64,000 nt of DNA from Caryophanales bacterium UBA1188 (GTDB lineage Bacteria; Bacillota_I; Bacilli_A; Izemoplasmatales; UBA1188): NCBI GenBank assembly GCA_002310135.1, contig DBYK01000001.1, forward strand, positions 341,712-405,711. Direction: 5' to 3'. Position numbers and translations under genes: made by a program. The notes under the pieces were generated by a model. The model did no database searches and was not told the origin of the DNA. It saw nothing but the letters and a program-made list of their open reading frames with translations. This document shows, piece by piece, positions 45,225 through 53,165 of this stretch. Position 1 is the stretch's first letter. The number at the start of each line of letters is the position of its first letter.

Positions 45225-46892
45225 TTAAGGTAACAAATTAGTTACCTTTTTTATTCTTGATTCAATTTTTTGTTTTCCTAAAATCTTTTCAACATAGTAT
45301 AGATTTGGAGAACTTCTTCTGCCAGTTAGGGTGATTCTTATTATTTCTGATGCATCACCTATAGTTCCTTGATAGAAATCAGGATTTTCTCTCATTTCCT
45401 TTTTATTTTGAGCGAAACCAAGAGGTTTCATAACTGACTTAAGATTATTAAACCATTCTTCTTCGTTTAAATCAAGACCTAAATTATCTAAATGATTTAA
45501 TAGAACTTTATCGATTATTTCTTTTGAGAATTTAGGATTAAATTCAAATATATTATTTTTAATAATATTTTCATAATAATCATCATAGAAGAATGAAATG
45601 AATGGAATGATATCTTCAAATTTAGTATAGTCTTTTCTTGGGTTTTCTTTTTCTCTTTCTATGTTGATTATAGATTCAAAATAATCTCTATCTCTTAATA
45701 TTAATTGTTCGAGTTCGCTGTTGTATGTATGAGCGTAAGATAACACTTGATCTGTGAATTCTTTTTTATTTAATCTTGATAATCTTTCTTTAGAGATATT
45801 ATTTATTTTTTCTATATCGAAGAGCGCACCATCAACACTGAATTTCTCAAAAGAAAAATTGAAATTATAGATATCGTCATCCATATGTTCTAATCTCCAC
45901 TCTTCAAAATTAGAATTAGCGAGAGTAAATAAATATTCAATTAAAGCTTGTTTAGGGTAACCTGATTCTAAAAAGAATGATACCGCAGCCTCTTTATCTA
46001 ATCTTTTAGATAATTTTCTTCTTTTGCCTTCATCTAATTTCATTATTACTGGAAGATGGGCATATAATGGGGCCTCCCAGCCCATTCTTTCAAATAATTC
46101 TATATGAATAGGTAAACTTGAAAGCCATTCTTCTCCTCTTGTGACATGAGTAGTTCTCATAAAGTGATCATCACAAAGATGAGCGAAATGATAAGTTGGA
46201 AGACCATCAGATTTTAAAATAACTATGTGTTGATCGTTTTCAGTTAATTCAAGATCCCCTTTAATTAAATCATGAACTTTAATCTTATTCTGGTGACTTC
46301 CTTTAGATCTAAATCTTATTACATATTTATCTCCGTTTTGAATTCTATTAATAGCTTCAAGAGGGGTTAAGAAAGAACTAAGCGCATATTTCCCATAACA
46401 GCCTGGATTTTCTTTGTTCATTTCTTGTTTTTTTCTTATTTCATTAAGTTCATCTTCAGATAAGAAACAAGGATATGCATCCCCTCTTCTTATGAGCTCT
46501 TTAATCACAGTATTATAAATCATAAATCTTTGAGATTGTTTATATGGACCATATTCACCTTTTTCATATGTTCCATAATAACCTTCAGTTGGAACTACAT
46601 CAAATAAAGATAACTCTTTAAGTAATCTTTCTCCTGAACCTTCTATTTCTCTTTTTGTATCAGTATCTTCAAGTCTTAAAATAAATACACCGTCTGTTTG
46701 TTTTTGGAACTTCTTGCAAACTAGCGCAGTAAAAAGACTGCCAGAATGAAGAAATCCTGTAGGAGATGGTGCAAATCTACATACTATGGCGCCATCTTTA
46801 AGATTTCTTTTTGGATATCTTTTTTCTAAATCTTCTATTGTTTCATCTACATCTTTAAATATTAAATCCGCTAATCTTTCTAAATCTGTCAT
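45225..46892 (-). CDS. gltX: Glutamyl-tRNA synthetase
   Basis: 555 aa, the longer form common in anaerobic Bacillota (a ~35-residue N-terminal extension before the class I core). Seen: CRFAPSPTGFLHSGSLFTAL with HSGS as the HIGH motif (49-52), LRLEDTDTKRE, and KLSKR (293-297) as the KMSKS equivalent. It charges tRNA-Glu, and possibly tRNA-Gln for transamidation, which I cannot judge here. It lies 8 bp after the NAD(P)HX repair gene and 3 nt before tRNA-Glu(CUC), so enzyme and substrate share a transcript. AGGTGAT precedes the ATG. Confidence 0.96.
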   Translation of the reverse strand: MTDLERLADLIFKDVDETIEDLEKRYPKRNLKDGAIVCRFAPSPTGFLHSGSLFTALVCKKFQKQTDGVFILRLEDTDTKREIEGSGERLLKELSLFDVVPTEGYYGTYEKGEYGPYKQSQRFMIYNTVIKELIRRGDAYPCFLSEDELNEIRKKQEMNKENPGCYGKYALSSFLTPLEAINRIQNGDKYVIRFRSKGSHQNKIKVHDLIKGDLELTENDQHIVILKSDGLPTYHFAHLCDDHFMRTTHVTRGEEWLSSLPIHIELFERMGWEAPLYAHLPVIMKLDEGKRRKLSKRLDKEAAVSFFLESGYPKQALIEYLFTLANSNFEEWRLEHMDDDIYNFNFSFEKFSVDGALFDIEKINNISKERLSRLNKKEFTDQVLSYAHTYNSELEQLILRDRDYFESIINIEREKENPRKDYTKFEDIIPFISFFYDDYYENIIKNNIFEFNPKFSKEIIDKVLLNHLDNLGLDLNEEEWFNNLKSVMKPLGFAQNKKEMRENPDFYQGTIGDASEIIRITLTGRRSSPNLYYVEKILGKQKIESRIKKVTNLLP

Positions 46893-46900
46893 ATTATCAC

Positions 46901-48382
46901 CTAATAATTTTTTAAAAGTTCTTTTAATACTTCTATTACATCTCTTGGAATAGATGTATATGAACCATATTTTTTATTTAAGATATCCCCTGCAAGTCCA
47001 AACAAAAATGCACCCGCAAGAGTTGAATCTATAGAACTATTATAACCCATAATACCCACAATTACTCCAGATAATATATCTCCACTTCCACCTTTTGATA
47101 GCGATGGAGAACCTGTGCTTATCAAATATATCTTTCCTCTATTAGATACAATGGTTGTTGTGCCTTTTAAAAGAAGAGTGCATTTATATTTTAGAGTGAA
47201 TTCTTTTGCGTATTTAATAGGATCAAGCAGAATATCACCTACACTAACATTTATGAGCCTTGAGAATTCTTTAACATGTGGAGTTAATACTATGCTTGCA
47301 TAAGAATTATTGATTAATTCTAAATCTAATTTCGCTAAAGTGTTTATTCCATCTGCGTCAATCAATAACTTCTTATTATAGTTATTTAAAATATACTCTA
47401 AAATTTTAATATTATCTAAAGTATCAGAAATACCCATACCAAAAGCTAATGCTGATAAACCTTTAATCGCTTCTTCTATTTCTCCCTCGTTGAAAACGAA
47501 ATTACCAAATTCATCAGATTCTATAGGATAAAGTGTTGATTCTAAGATATATGGAAGTATTGAATCAGCGATACTTTGAGGTGCGATTATTCGTGTAACG
47601 CCACAACCTACCCTAAGTGCTGCCTCTCCTAAACTTGAAAGTTTTATAGAACCTGAATATTTATATGATCCACCAAAAATACCTACATATCCATAAGTTG
47701 ATTTATTAGAATTATATTTCCTCTTCTTAAAGATTTGTTTTAAGTCATCACCAGTATAAAGATAATATGTTTCTTTTTCATGTGGAATTCCTATATTATT
47801 ACAAGCGAGACTATATATATAATCTTTAGCATCATTTAAGAAGTGACCAGGTTTTAAATACCCAAGCGCTACAGTTAAATCAGATAGTACTGCAAGATTT
47901 GTCTTTCCTGTATCAGCATCTAAACCTGTGTTAATATCTATTGAAATAGTAAATGTTTCTAAAGAATTGATTTTATTGATAACTGATTTTACAGGTTCAC
48001 TAATTTCACCTTTAAAACCTATCCCAAAAATAGCATCGACGAATGTATCATACCCAATAAAATTGAAATCATCACTATATTCAAATACTGGTATATGTTT
48101 TTCTATTGCGGTTGAAAGGAGGGCTAAAAGAGTAGGACTACTTAACTTAAATAATTGAAGAATTTCAACATCATGTCCTTCATCTTTTAAGATATTTGCA
48201 AGAGCGAGACCATCACCACCATTATTACCTTTTCCGATAATTATTAATGTTTTACCCATGAATTTATGTGACTGAAAAACGGCTCTTCCAGCCTTCATTA
48301 TTAAATCTTCTAAAGTTGTAAGATTATCTATGGTGTATTGGTCAGCTTCCCTCATCATAGAAGTGGACAAAACTTTTAACAT
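46901..48382 (-). CDS. nnr: Bifunctional NAD(P)H-hydrate epimerase / ADP-dependent dehydratase
   Basis: 493 aa repair enzyme that restores hydrated NAD(P)H. The N-terminal YjeF epimerase (about 1-205) has IIGKGNNGGDGLALA and a FVDAIFGIGFKGEI block. The C-terminal ribokinase-like dehydratase (about 220-490) has LTPHVKEFSRL, LLKGTTTIV and the nucleotide motif GGSGDILSGVI. Start placed at ATG 48382 with GGGAG 5 nt upstream; a TTG four codons earlier overlaps that site. First gene ahead of gltX. Confidence 0.95.
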   Translation of the reverse strand: MLKVLSTSMMREADQYTIDNLTTLEDLIMKAGRAVFQSHKFMGKTLIIIGKGNNGGDGLALANILKDEGHDVEILQLFKLSSPTLLALLSTAIEKHIPVFEYSDDFNFIGYDTFVDAIFGIGFKGEISEPVKSVINKINSLETFTISIDINTGLDADTGKTNLAVLSDLTVALGYLKPGHFLNDAKDYIYSLACNNIGIPHEKETYYLYTGDDLKQIFKKRKYNSNKSTYGYVGIFGGSYKYSGSIKLSSLGEAALRVGCGVTRIIAPQSIADSILPYILESTLYPIESDEFGNFVFNEGEIEEAIKGLSALAFGMGISDTLDNIKILEYILNNYNKKLLIDADGINTLAKLDLELINNSYASIVLTPHVKEFSRLINVSVGDILLDPIKYAKEFTLKYKCTLLLKGTTTIVSNRGKIYLISTGSPSLSKGGSGDILSGVIVGIMGYNSSIDSTLAGAFLFGLAGDILNKKYGSYTSIPRDVIEVLKELLKNY

Positions 48383-48469
48383 TTTCTCTCCCAATATATA
48401 AATATAATAGCAAAAATCTTTAAAATATTAAAGATTATAGAAAAAGTATCGATTAGATATTTTTTATTC

Positions 48470-48498
48470 TTGAAACAATAATAAAATTGTGTTATTAT
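48470..48498 (+). promoter_or_regulatory. Promoter of tRNA-Gln / tRNA-Leu
   Basis: TTGAAA (48470-48475), 17-bp spacer, TATTAT (48493-48498), 17 bp before the tRNA-Gln 5' end. Confidence 0.7.
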
Positions 48499-48515
48499 TA
48501 AAAAGCGATGTAAAT

Positions 48516-48590
48516 AGGACCGTAGCCAAGTGGTTAAGGCAATGGACTTTGACTCCATCATCGAAGGTTCGAATCCTTCCGGCCCTGCCA
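48516..48590 (+). tRNA. tRNA-Gln (anticodon UUG)
   Basis: 75 nt with encoded CCA. Anticodon stem ATGGA/TCCAT with loop CTTTGAC gives UUG (CAA codons). T arm GAAGG/CCTTC with TTCGAAT. Acceptor AGGACCG with CGGCCCT pairs at six of seven positions; the fourth pair is A-C. Confidence 0.93.
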
Positions 48591-48641
48591 ATATTTTATA
48601 CCTATGGTCGATTTAAACATCGACTATATTTATAAAATAAT

Positions 48642-48726
48642 GCGGGTGTGGCGAAACTGGCAGACGCGCAAGATTTAGGTTCTTGTACCGCAAGGCGTGC
48701 AGGTTCAAGTCCTGTCACCCGCACCA
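48642..48726 (+). tRNA. tRNA-Leu (anticodon UAG)
   Basis: 85 nt class II tRNA with encoded CCA. Acceptor GCGGGTG/CACCCGC; anticodon stem CAAGA/TCTTG with loop TTTAGGT, anticodon UAG (CUA codons); long variable arm GTACCGCAAGGCGT. It follows tRNA-Gln after 51 nt; a 6-bp hairpin GTCGAT/ATCGAC (48608-48625) in the spacer is a likely processing landmark. Confidence 0.95.
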
Positions 48727-48740
48727 ATAGTAAAAAATAA

Positions 48741-48762
48741 ATGGCTCTAGGGCCATTTTTTT
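48741..48762. terminator. Terminator of the tRNA operon
   Basis: Hairpin ATGGC / GCCAT with T-run, 14 nt after tRNA-Leu. The convergent HTH gene stops in it. Confidence 0.75.
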
Positions 48763-49153
48763 AATCTATTAGAGAACTCGTATAACCATATTTAGTTAAA
48801 TATTCATTTAATATAGCTAAATCATATATTTCATTTTCTATACAATACCTAATTATTAAAGAATATTTGGATGAAGATGCGAGAGTGTATCCCGCTTTTT
48901 TAAGCAAATATTTACATTCATGATTGTTTAGTTTTAAAGTGAATATTATCTTTAGGCATGTGCTAAGTGATGGATTGCATTTCTTTGAAATAATTGCGGA
49001 CCAAGATTGTTTAGATATATTAGCTTTAGTATATAGGTCACTAGATTTAGAAAAACCATATTTATCCATAAGAAAATATAAATAGTCTACAAAATCATCT
49101 ATCTTTTCTTTAGTTCTTGATTGTTTATATTTGATATATTCTTCAAGTGTCAT
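48761..49153 (-). CDS. Small Cro/CI-like helix-turn-helix protein
   Basis: 130 aa. The centre NISKQSWSAIISKKCNPSLSTCLKIIFTLKLN (about 46-77) has the spacing of a lambda-repressor-type HTH; residues 1-40 and 90-130 are helical (SLIIRYCIENEIYDLAILNEYL). It is divergent from the HD alarmone-hydrolase-like gene, with only 106 bp between the starts, so it may regulate that gene. No catalytic motif. Called a regulator by fold impression only. Confidence 0.65.
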   Translation of the reverse strand: MTLEEYIKYKQSRTKEKIDDFVDYLYFLMDKYGFSKSSDLYTKANISKQSWSAIISKKCNPSLSTCLKIIFTLKLNNHECKYLLKKAGYTLASSSKYSLIIRYCIENEIYDLAILNEYLTKYGYTSSLID

Positions 49154-49221
49154 AAAAAACCATCCTTTCTTTTATTTTAACACAAAAGTAAAAACTCATT
49201 TTACCACTTTGTCAATAACAA

Positions 49222-49232
49222 GTGATATAATT
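49222..49232 (+). promoter_or_regulatory. Extended -10 promoter of the HD-domain gene
   Basis: TGATATAAT about 30 bp before the start codon; no good -35 at 17 bp, consistent with an extended -10 type. Confidence 0.5.
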
Positions 49233-49259
49233 CTTTTGTATTTAGGAGGAGTAAATAAA

Positions 49260-49913
49260 ATGTCAAGATTAAAAGATATTCATGATTACTTAATCTCAGT
49301 TGGAAAAAAGGAAGAGGAATTATTGAAATGTGATAATTATTCTGTTTTTTTGTCTATGGAGATTTGTGAATATGCACATCGTAATCAAAAAAGAGAAAAT
49401 GGAGAAGATTATGCTAATCATCCATTTAGATGCTTAGGAATGTATAGAGAATTCGTTGGAATAATTGAAAATGATCCTTTCTGTATTGATAAGGATATAA
49501 TGCTTAAACACGGAATACCATTTGATGGTGTTCAAGAATTATGCTTACTTCATGATGTAATTGAAGATACAGATTTTACAGTTAAAGATTTAGAAGAGAT
49601 ATTTGATGAATGTGGTTTAAAAACATATTTTTCTCTATATATTGAAACACCATTAAAACTTATAACTCACAAAAAAAGCGATGATTATGATGAGTATATA
49701 TCTCAAGTATTAAAACATCCGACTTCTTCTCTTGTGAAAATGCTTGATTTATATGATAATTTAAATCCTACTTCTTTAAATCAACTAAATGAAAAAGAAG
49801 AAAAAAGAATGATAGATTATTTATCTTATGTCATTGTGATAAATAGGGCATATGATTTTGTGAATAATATGAATAAATATAAGAAGGAATTTGAAAATGA
49901 TAAAAATAATTAA
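49260..49913 (+). CDS. HD-domain hydrolase, RelA/SpoT-hydrolase-like (small alarmone hydrolase)
   Basis: 217 aa. HD metal ligands are clear: H40 in YAHRNQKRENGEDYANHP, H98-D99 in LLHDVIEDTDFT, and a later aspartate in VKMLDLYDN (159-167). This is the pattern of the ppGpp-hydrolase half of RelA/SpoT and of Mesh1/SAH proteins, without a synthetase domain. Start at 49260 is fixed by TAGGAGGAG upstream; the frame is open earlier without a site. A 57-aa ORF overlaps its end by 17 bp and an HTH gene lies opposite. Substrate (p)ppGpp is inferred. Confidence 0.8.
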   Translation: MSRLKDIHDYLISVGKKEEELLKCDNYSVFLSMEICEYAHRNQKRENGEDYANHPFRCLGMYREFVGIIENDPFCIDKDIMLKHGIPFDGVQELCLLHDVIEDTDFTVKDLEEIFDECGLKTYFSLYIETPLKLITHKKSDDYDEYISQVLKHPTSSLVKMLDLYDNLNPTSLNQLNEKEEKRMIDYLSYVIVINRAYDFVNNMNKYKKEFENDKNN

Positions 49914-50070
49914 AGAAGAAATTGAGGAAAGCATCAAGCTTAAAACAGACAAACTAGCTTGTATATTGTTTATGAATTTTATTATGGATGGAGATATTAA
50001 TCATTTTCGAATTTTAGATAATATTGGTAAAAAAGAAAAAAGATTTGAAGAATATAAAAGAGAGAATTAA
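49897..50070 (+). CDS. 57-aa protein translationally coupled to the HD hydrolase
   Basis: Sequence begins MIKIIKEEIEESIKLKTDKL and ends KRFEEYKREN; strongly charged, helical, no membrane segment. Its ATG overlaps the last 17 bp of the HD gene, with AAGGAA 7 nt upstream inside that gene. Overlap plus ribosome site make it very likely a real gene. Function unknown; position suggests a partner or regulator of the hydrolase. Confidence 0.7.
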   Translation: MIKIIKEEIEESIKLKTDKLACILFMNFIMDGDINHFRILDNIGKKEKRFEEYKREN

Positions 50071-50079
50071 TTCTCTCTT
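50058..50079. terminator. Bidirectional terminator
   Basis: A perfect 22-bp palindrome starting AAGAGAGAAT, spanning the stop codons of the convergent 57-aa and PlsC-like genes. The T-run is short. Confidence 0.65.
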
Positions 50080-51295
50080 ATAATCCTAAAAATTCATCTT
50101 CTTTAATACCATTTTTAATATTCTTTATATGATGATAGAGTTGGACATATTTTAAAGCACAAAATCTAGCTTTACCATCTAATTGGTATTGGTAATCTGA
50201 TACATAAAAACTAGCTTTATGTTTCATAACTACACATGAATCATAAATATCGCTAAGTGGTATTACTATTTCTTTTTTCTTAGAAGATACTCTTATTTCT
50301 TTATTATTTATTGTGACTAATCCATTTTTGATTAAAGCTCTTTTGCCTTTATATTTGATAATCTCATATAAAGTTACTTGATTATCACTAAAGATTACAT
50401 CATCACTGATAAAAGGATCCATTTTTTGTATCTTTTCCTTTTGTATCTTGTCCCATAAAACAACATTTTTTACTTCCTTTTCTCCTTTTATCAGTGAGAA
50501 AGTCAAATCTTTGTTGTATCTAAGTTCATAACCGCAATTAAAACAATGAACTTCATTTTTATGAGAATAAATAGTTTCAAATGAATCACAATTAGGGCAA
50601 TAATAAATCGCTCTTTCTAGATATTCACTTAGGTGATTATAATTCTTCTTCAATGGGTAATCAAATGGATTACATTTCAAGTTTTCAACTATAGTGTCAT
50701 ATAATTCTTTGTGTGTGCTTTTCTTAATTTCTTCAACATCAATTAGCTTTTTAAGCCTACAATAATTTGGATTCCTTCTTTTTTTATTTGACCATCTAGG
50801 ATCAACAGAATATCCGCCTTCCATATTGAATATATATACAGGCACTTTAGCAACTTTAACAAGTTTAGCTATAGAATCATCTATGTGGCATAATTCTCCT
50901 GTATAAGTTCTATTTCCTTCTGGGAATATAGCAACTTTATGGCCTTCTTTTAGAACTCTTAGAATAGTTTTAACACATTTAAAATCTGAAACAGATTTTG
51001 ATTTAGGAATAGGATTTACTGAATACTTTAAAAGACCACCAATAAATTTTTTGTTGAATAAGTCATCTGTCGCAACATAATAACAGACTTTATCAGAGAT
51101 GCTTAAACCAAGCTTTATTGGGTCAAAGCCTGAGATATGATTAGATAGAATTAGTGCAGCACCATCATTAGTCTTCACTTCTTCTACTATAAAGTTGTCT
51201 TCAATTTCAACTAATAGTTTTAATATTGGTTTTGCGATAGTACATAATACTTTATGTCTTTTCCTATACCAAGAGGTGTTTTTAGACTTATTCAT
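50078..51295 (-). CDS. PlsC-type acyltransferase with C-terminal zinc ribbon and extra domain
   Basis: 405 aa. Residues 1-200 are a 1-acylglycerol-3-phosphate acyltransferase core: SNHISGFDP (51-59, His53/Asp58) and FPEGNRT (124-130). Residues 200-405 are not in ordinary PlsC: a CPNC...CFNC zinc ribbon (233-254) and a beta-rich tail with KKEIVIPLSDIYDSCVVMKHKASFYV. The first hydrophobic segment of PlsC is weak. No Shine-Dalgarno is seen before the ATG. Lysophosphatidate acylation is the family role; the appended half may bind a protein or nucleic-acid partner. Confidence 0.85.
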   Translation of the reverse strand: MNKSKNTSWYRKRHKVLCTIAKPILKLLVEIEDNFIVEEVKTNDGAALILSNHISGFDPIKLGLSISDKVCYYVATDDLFNKKFIGGLLKYSVNPIPKSKSVSDFKCVKTILRVLKEGHKVAIFPEGNRTYTGELCHIDDSIAKLVKVAKVPVYIFNMEGGYSVDPRWSNKKRRNPNYCRLKKLIDVEEIKKSTHKELYDTIVENLKCNPFDYPLKKNYNHLSEYLERAIYYCPNCDSFETIYSHKNEVHCFNCGYELRYNKDLTFSLIKGEKEVKNVVLWDKIQKEKIQKMDPFISDDVIFSDNQVTLYEIIKYKGKRALIKNGLVTINNKEIRVSSKKKEIVIPLSDIYDSCVVMKHKASFYVSDYQYQLDGKARFCALKYVQLYHHIKNIKNGIKEDEFLGL

Positions 51296-51361
51296 ATACT
51301 TATTATAAAAAATATAAAATAAAGTTGCAAATAAAACCTGTTTTTTTGCTTTTTAAAACTT

Positions 51362-51398
51362 ATGAAAACACTTTCATAAAATTTGAAAACATTTTCAT
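51362..51398. promoter_or_regulatory. Twin operator-like palindromes upstream of uraA
   Basis: Two 16-bp sites, ATGAAAACACTTTCAT (51362-51377) and TTGAAAACATTTTCAT (51383-51398), start 21 bp apart (two helix turns) and match at 14 of 16 positions. Each has arms TGAAA/TTTCA. They resemble LacI/CcpA-type boxes (TGAAAGCGCTTTCA) with the central CG changed. The second touches the -35 box. Confidence 0.65.
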
Positions 51399-51427
51399 TG
51401 ATTTTTAAATTACTTTTTGTTTATAAT
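51398..51427 (+). promoter_or_regulatory. Promoter of the uraA leader
   Basis: TTGATT (51398-51403), 18-bp spacer, TATAAT (51422-51427); the leader ORF starts 33 bp further on. Confidence 0.7.
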
Positions 51428-51460
51428 TATACAAGAATAAAAAGAGAGAAAGGAATTGAA

Positions 51461-51559
51461 ATGACTAAAAAATCAATTAGTGCTAAGAAAAACGTTATAT
51501 CATTCACTCGATTTTTTGATTTTTTGATTTCTCTTTCAAATAATATTTTAGTATTCTAA
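51461..51559 (+). CDS. 32-codon leader peptide upstream of uraA
   Basis: Small ORF encoding MTKKSISAKKNVISFTRFF and 13 more residues, with AAAGGA 7 nt upstream. It contains two runs of six Ts separated by GA (51512-51525) and ends TAA exactly at the foot of a terminator hairpin. The layout resembles the E. coli pyrBI leader, in which a U-rich pause region couples UTP level to ribosome position and hence to termination. It is probably a regulatory ORF rather than a functional protein. Confidence 0.6.
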   Translation: MTKKSISAKKNVISFTRFFDFLISLSNNILVF

Positions 51560-51588
51560 ACATCAAGCATAGGGCTTGGTGTTTTTAT
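51560..51588 (+). terminator. Attenuator-like terminator upstream of uraA
   Basis: 9-bp stem (51560-51568 with 51574-51582, one G-T pair), loop ATAGG, then TTTTTATT. It lies between the leader ORF stop and the uraA ribosome site, so only read-through gives uraA mRNA. Confidence 0.75.
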
Positions 51589-51624
51589 TAAATAAGTTAT
51601 ATTGTATATACAAGGAGGGAAAGT

Positions 51625-53106
51625 ATGAAGTTATATTACAATGTAGAAGATAAACCTAGTTTCAAAGAAACAATAGTGTTCGCATTACAACAACTCTTAG
51701 CTATCATGGCAGCAACTATTGCTGTACCAGCTATTGTTCAAAATGGTATGAGCCCATCTGCTGCATTATTCGGTGCAGGTGTAGGAACACTCGTTTACTT
51801 ATTATTCACTAAATTTAAGAGCCCCGTATTCTTAGGATCTTCATTCTCATTCTTACCATCAATGTTCGCTGCATTCGCTGGTGCTATAACAGTTGAAGCT
51901 GGATTCTTAGGATTAATCATTGGTGCTATATTAGCTGGATTAGTTTATGTAGTATTATCATTAGTTGTTAAATCAGTAGGTTCTAAATGGATTGACAAAT
52001 TTATGCCAGCTGTAGTTATCGGCCCAACAGTTGCAATTATAGGTCTTTGCTTAGCTAGAAATGCTATAGGCGATTTAATTGCTGGTGGTTTAACAGGTGC
52101 TATGGTTGATGGTAATGGAAACTTCATTATCTCTGCTGCCGAAACAGCAACAGAAGCTGGTGTATTCAACGCTAATTATTTATTATACTTAGCTTGTGGT
52201 TTAGTTACATTATTCACAACTATCTTATTCTCAGTTTATGGCAAGGGATTCTTAAAGATGATACCATTCGTACTTGGTATACTTGCTGGATATATCTGCG
52301 CATCAATCTTAACAGGAATTGGTTGGATTGCATCTGTTGAAGCTTTAAAGGTTATCGACTTTACTAAATTTGCTCAACTCGGAACAATTGAAGGATGGAT
52401 TCCACAATTCTCATTCATCAAAGCATTCAAAGGTATTTCTGATTTTGATAGCTTCGGATCATTCATGGCATACTTCGGTACAATCGCAGTTGCTTATGTA
52501 CCAGTAGGACTCGTAGTATTCGCTGAACATATCGCAGACCACAAAAACATTTCTTCTATCATTGAAAGAGATTTATTAGTTGAACCAGGTTTAAATAGAA
52601 CATTACTCGGTGATGGTGTTGGTTCTATGGCTGGTGCATTCTTTGGTGGATGTCCTAACACAACATATGGTGAATCAATTGGATGTGTTGCAATCAGTGG
52701 AAATGCTTCAGTAGTAACTATTCTTACAACATCTATTATGGCAATCGTAATCTCATTCATCGGTCCATTCTCAATCTTCTTATCAACTATTCCATCATGT
52801 GTAATGGGTGGTGTATGTATAGCTCTTTATGGCTTCATCGCTGTATCAGGTTTAAAGATGATTCAAAAGGCAGACCTTGGTGATAATAGAAACTTATTCG
52901 TTGTTTCATTAATCTTAATTGCCGGTGTTGGTGGATTTGGTCTAAACTTCAGTGGTGTAGTATTAACTGATATCGCTTGTGCATTATTACTTGGTATTTT
53001 AGTAAATGTTGTTGTTTCAAGAAAAAAGAATGATGACAATAACCAAGAAGTAGCTCAAGAAGAAAACCAAGAAGTTGTTCAAGAAACAGTTCAAGAAGGA
53101 GAATAA
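51625..53106 (+). CDS. uraA: Uracil permease, NCS2 family
   Basis: 493 aa nucleobase:cation symporter with about 14 membrane helices. ALQQLLAIMAATIAVP (14-29) and SPVFLGSSFSFL (about 71-82) are NCS2 hallmarks, and NTTYGESIG (near residue 345) is the uracil-type motif (xanthine/urate carriers have a Gln at the Glu position). The C-terminal tail repeats NQEV(A/V)QE units and is acidic. AAGGAGGG precedes the ATG. Expression is probably set by the twin palindromes, leader ORF and attenuator upstream. Confidence 0.9.
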   Translation: MKLYYNVEDKPSFKETIVFALQQLLAIMAATIAVPAIVQNGMSPSAALFGAGVGTLVYLLFTKFKSPVFLGSSFSFLPSMFAAFAGAITVEAGFLGLIIGAILAGLVYVVLSLVVKSVGSKWIDKFMPAVVIGPTVAIIGLCLARNAIGDLIAGGLTGAMVDGNGNFIISAAETATEAGVFNANYLLYLACGLVTLFTTILFSVYGKGFLKMIPFVLGILAGYICASILTGIGWIASVEALKVIDFTKFAQLGTIEGWIPQFSFIKAFKGISDFDSFGSFMAYFGTIAVAYVPVGLVVFAEHIADHKNISSIIERDLLVEPGLNRTLLGDGVGSMAGAFFGGCPNTTYGESIGCVAISGNASVVTILTTSIMAIVISFIGPFSIFLSTIPSCVMGGVCIALYGFIAVSGLKMIQKADLGDNRNLFVVSLILIAGVGGFGLNFSGVVLTDIACALLLGILVNVVVSRKKNDDNNQEVAQEENQEVVQETVQEGE

Positions 53107-53122
53107 TTCTCCTTCTTTTTTT
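53093..53122 (+). terminator. Terminator of uraA
   Basis: 11-bp stem AAGAAGGAGAA / TTCTCCTTCTT, 3-nt loop, followed by Ts; it overlaps the stop codon. Confidence 0.85.
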
Positions 53123-53125
53123 AAT

Positions 53126-53155
53126 AAAAATAGACTCAATCAAGAGTCTATTTTT
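53126..53155. terminator. Bidirectional terminator (end of zur-znuACB)
   Basis: 12-bp stem AAAAATAGACTC / GAGTCTATTTTT, 6-nt loop, 10 bp past the znuB stop codon on the minus strand. Confidence 0.85.
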
Positions 53156-53165
53156 GCGTTTTATA

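Noticed and set aside
45225..48515. T-box leader controlling gltX
   Set aside because: gltX begins 8 bp after nnr, and no specifier-loop or T-box sequence is visible ahead of nnr.
51296..51624. Purine or other metabolite riboswitch upstream of the nucleobase permease
   Set aside because: The conserved purine-aptamer core words are absent and the region is explained by promoter, palindromes, leader ORF and a single terminator.
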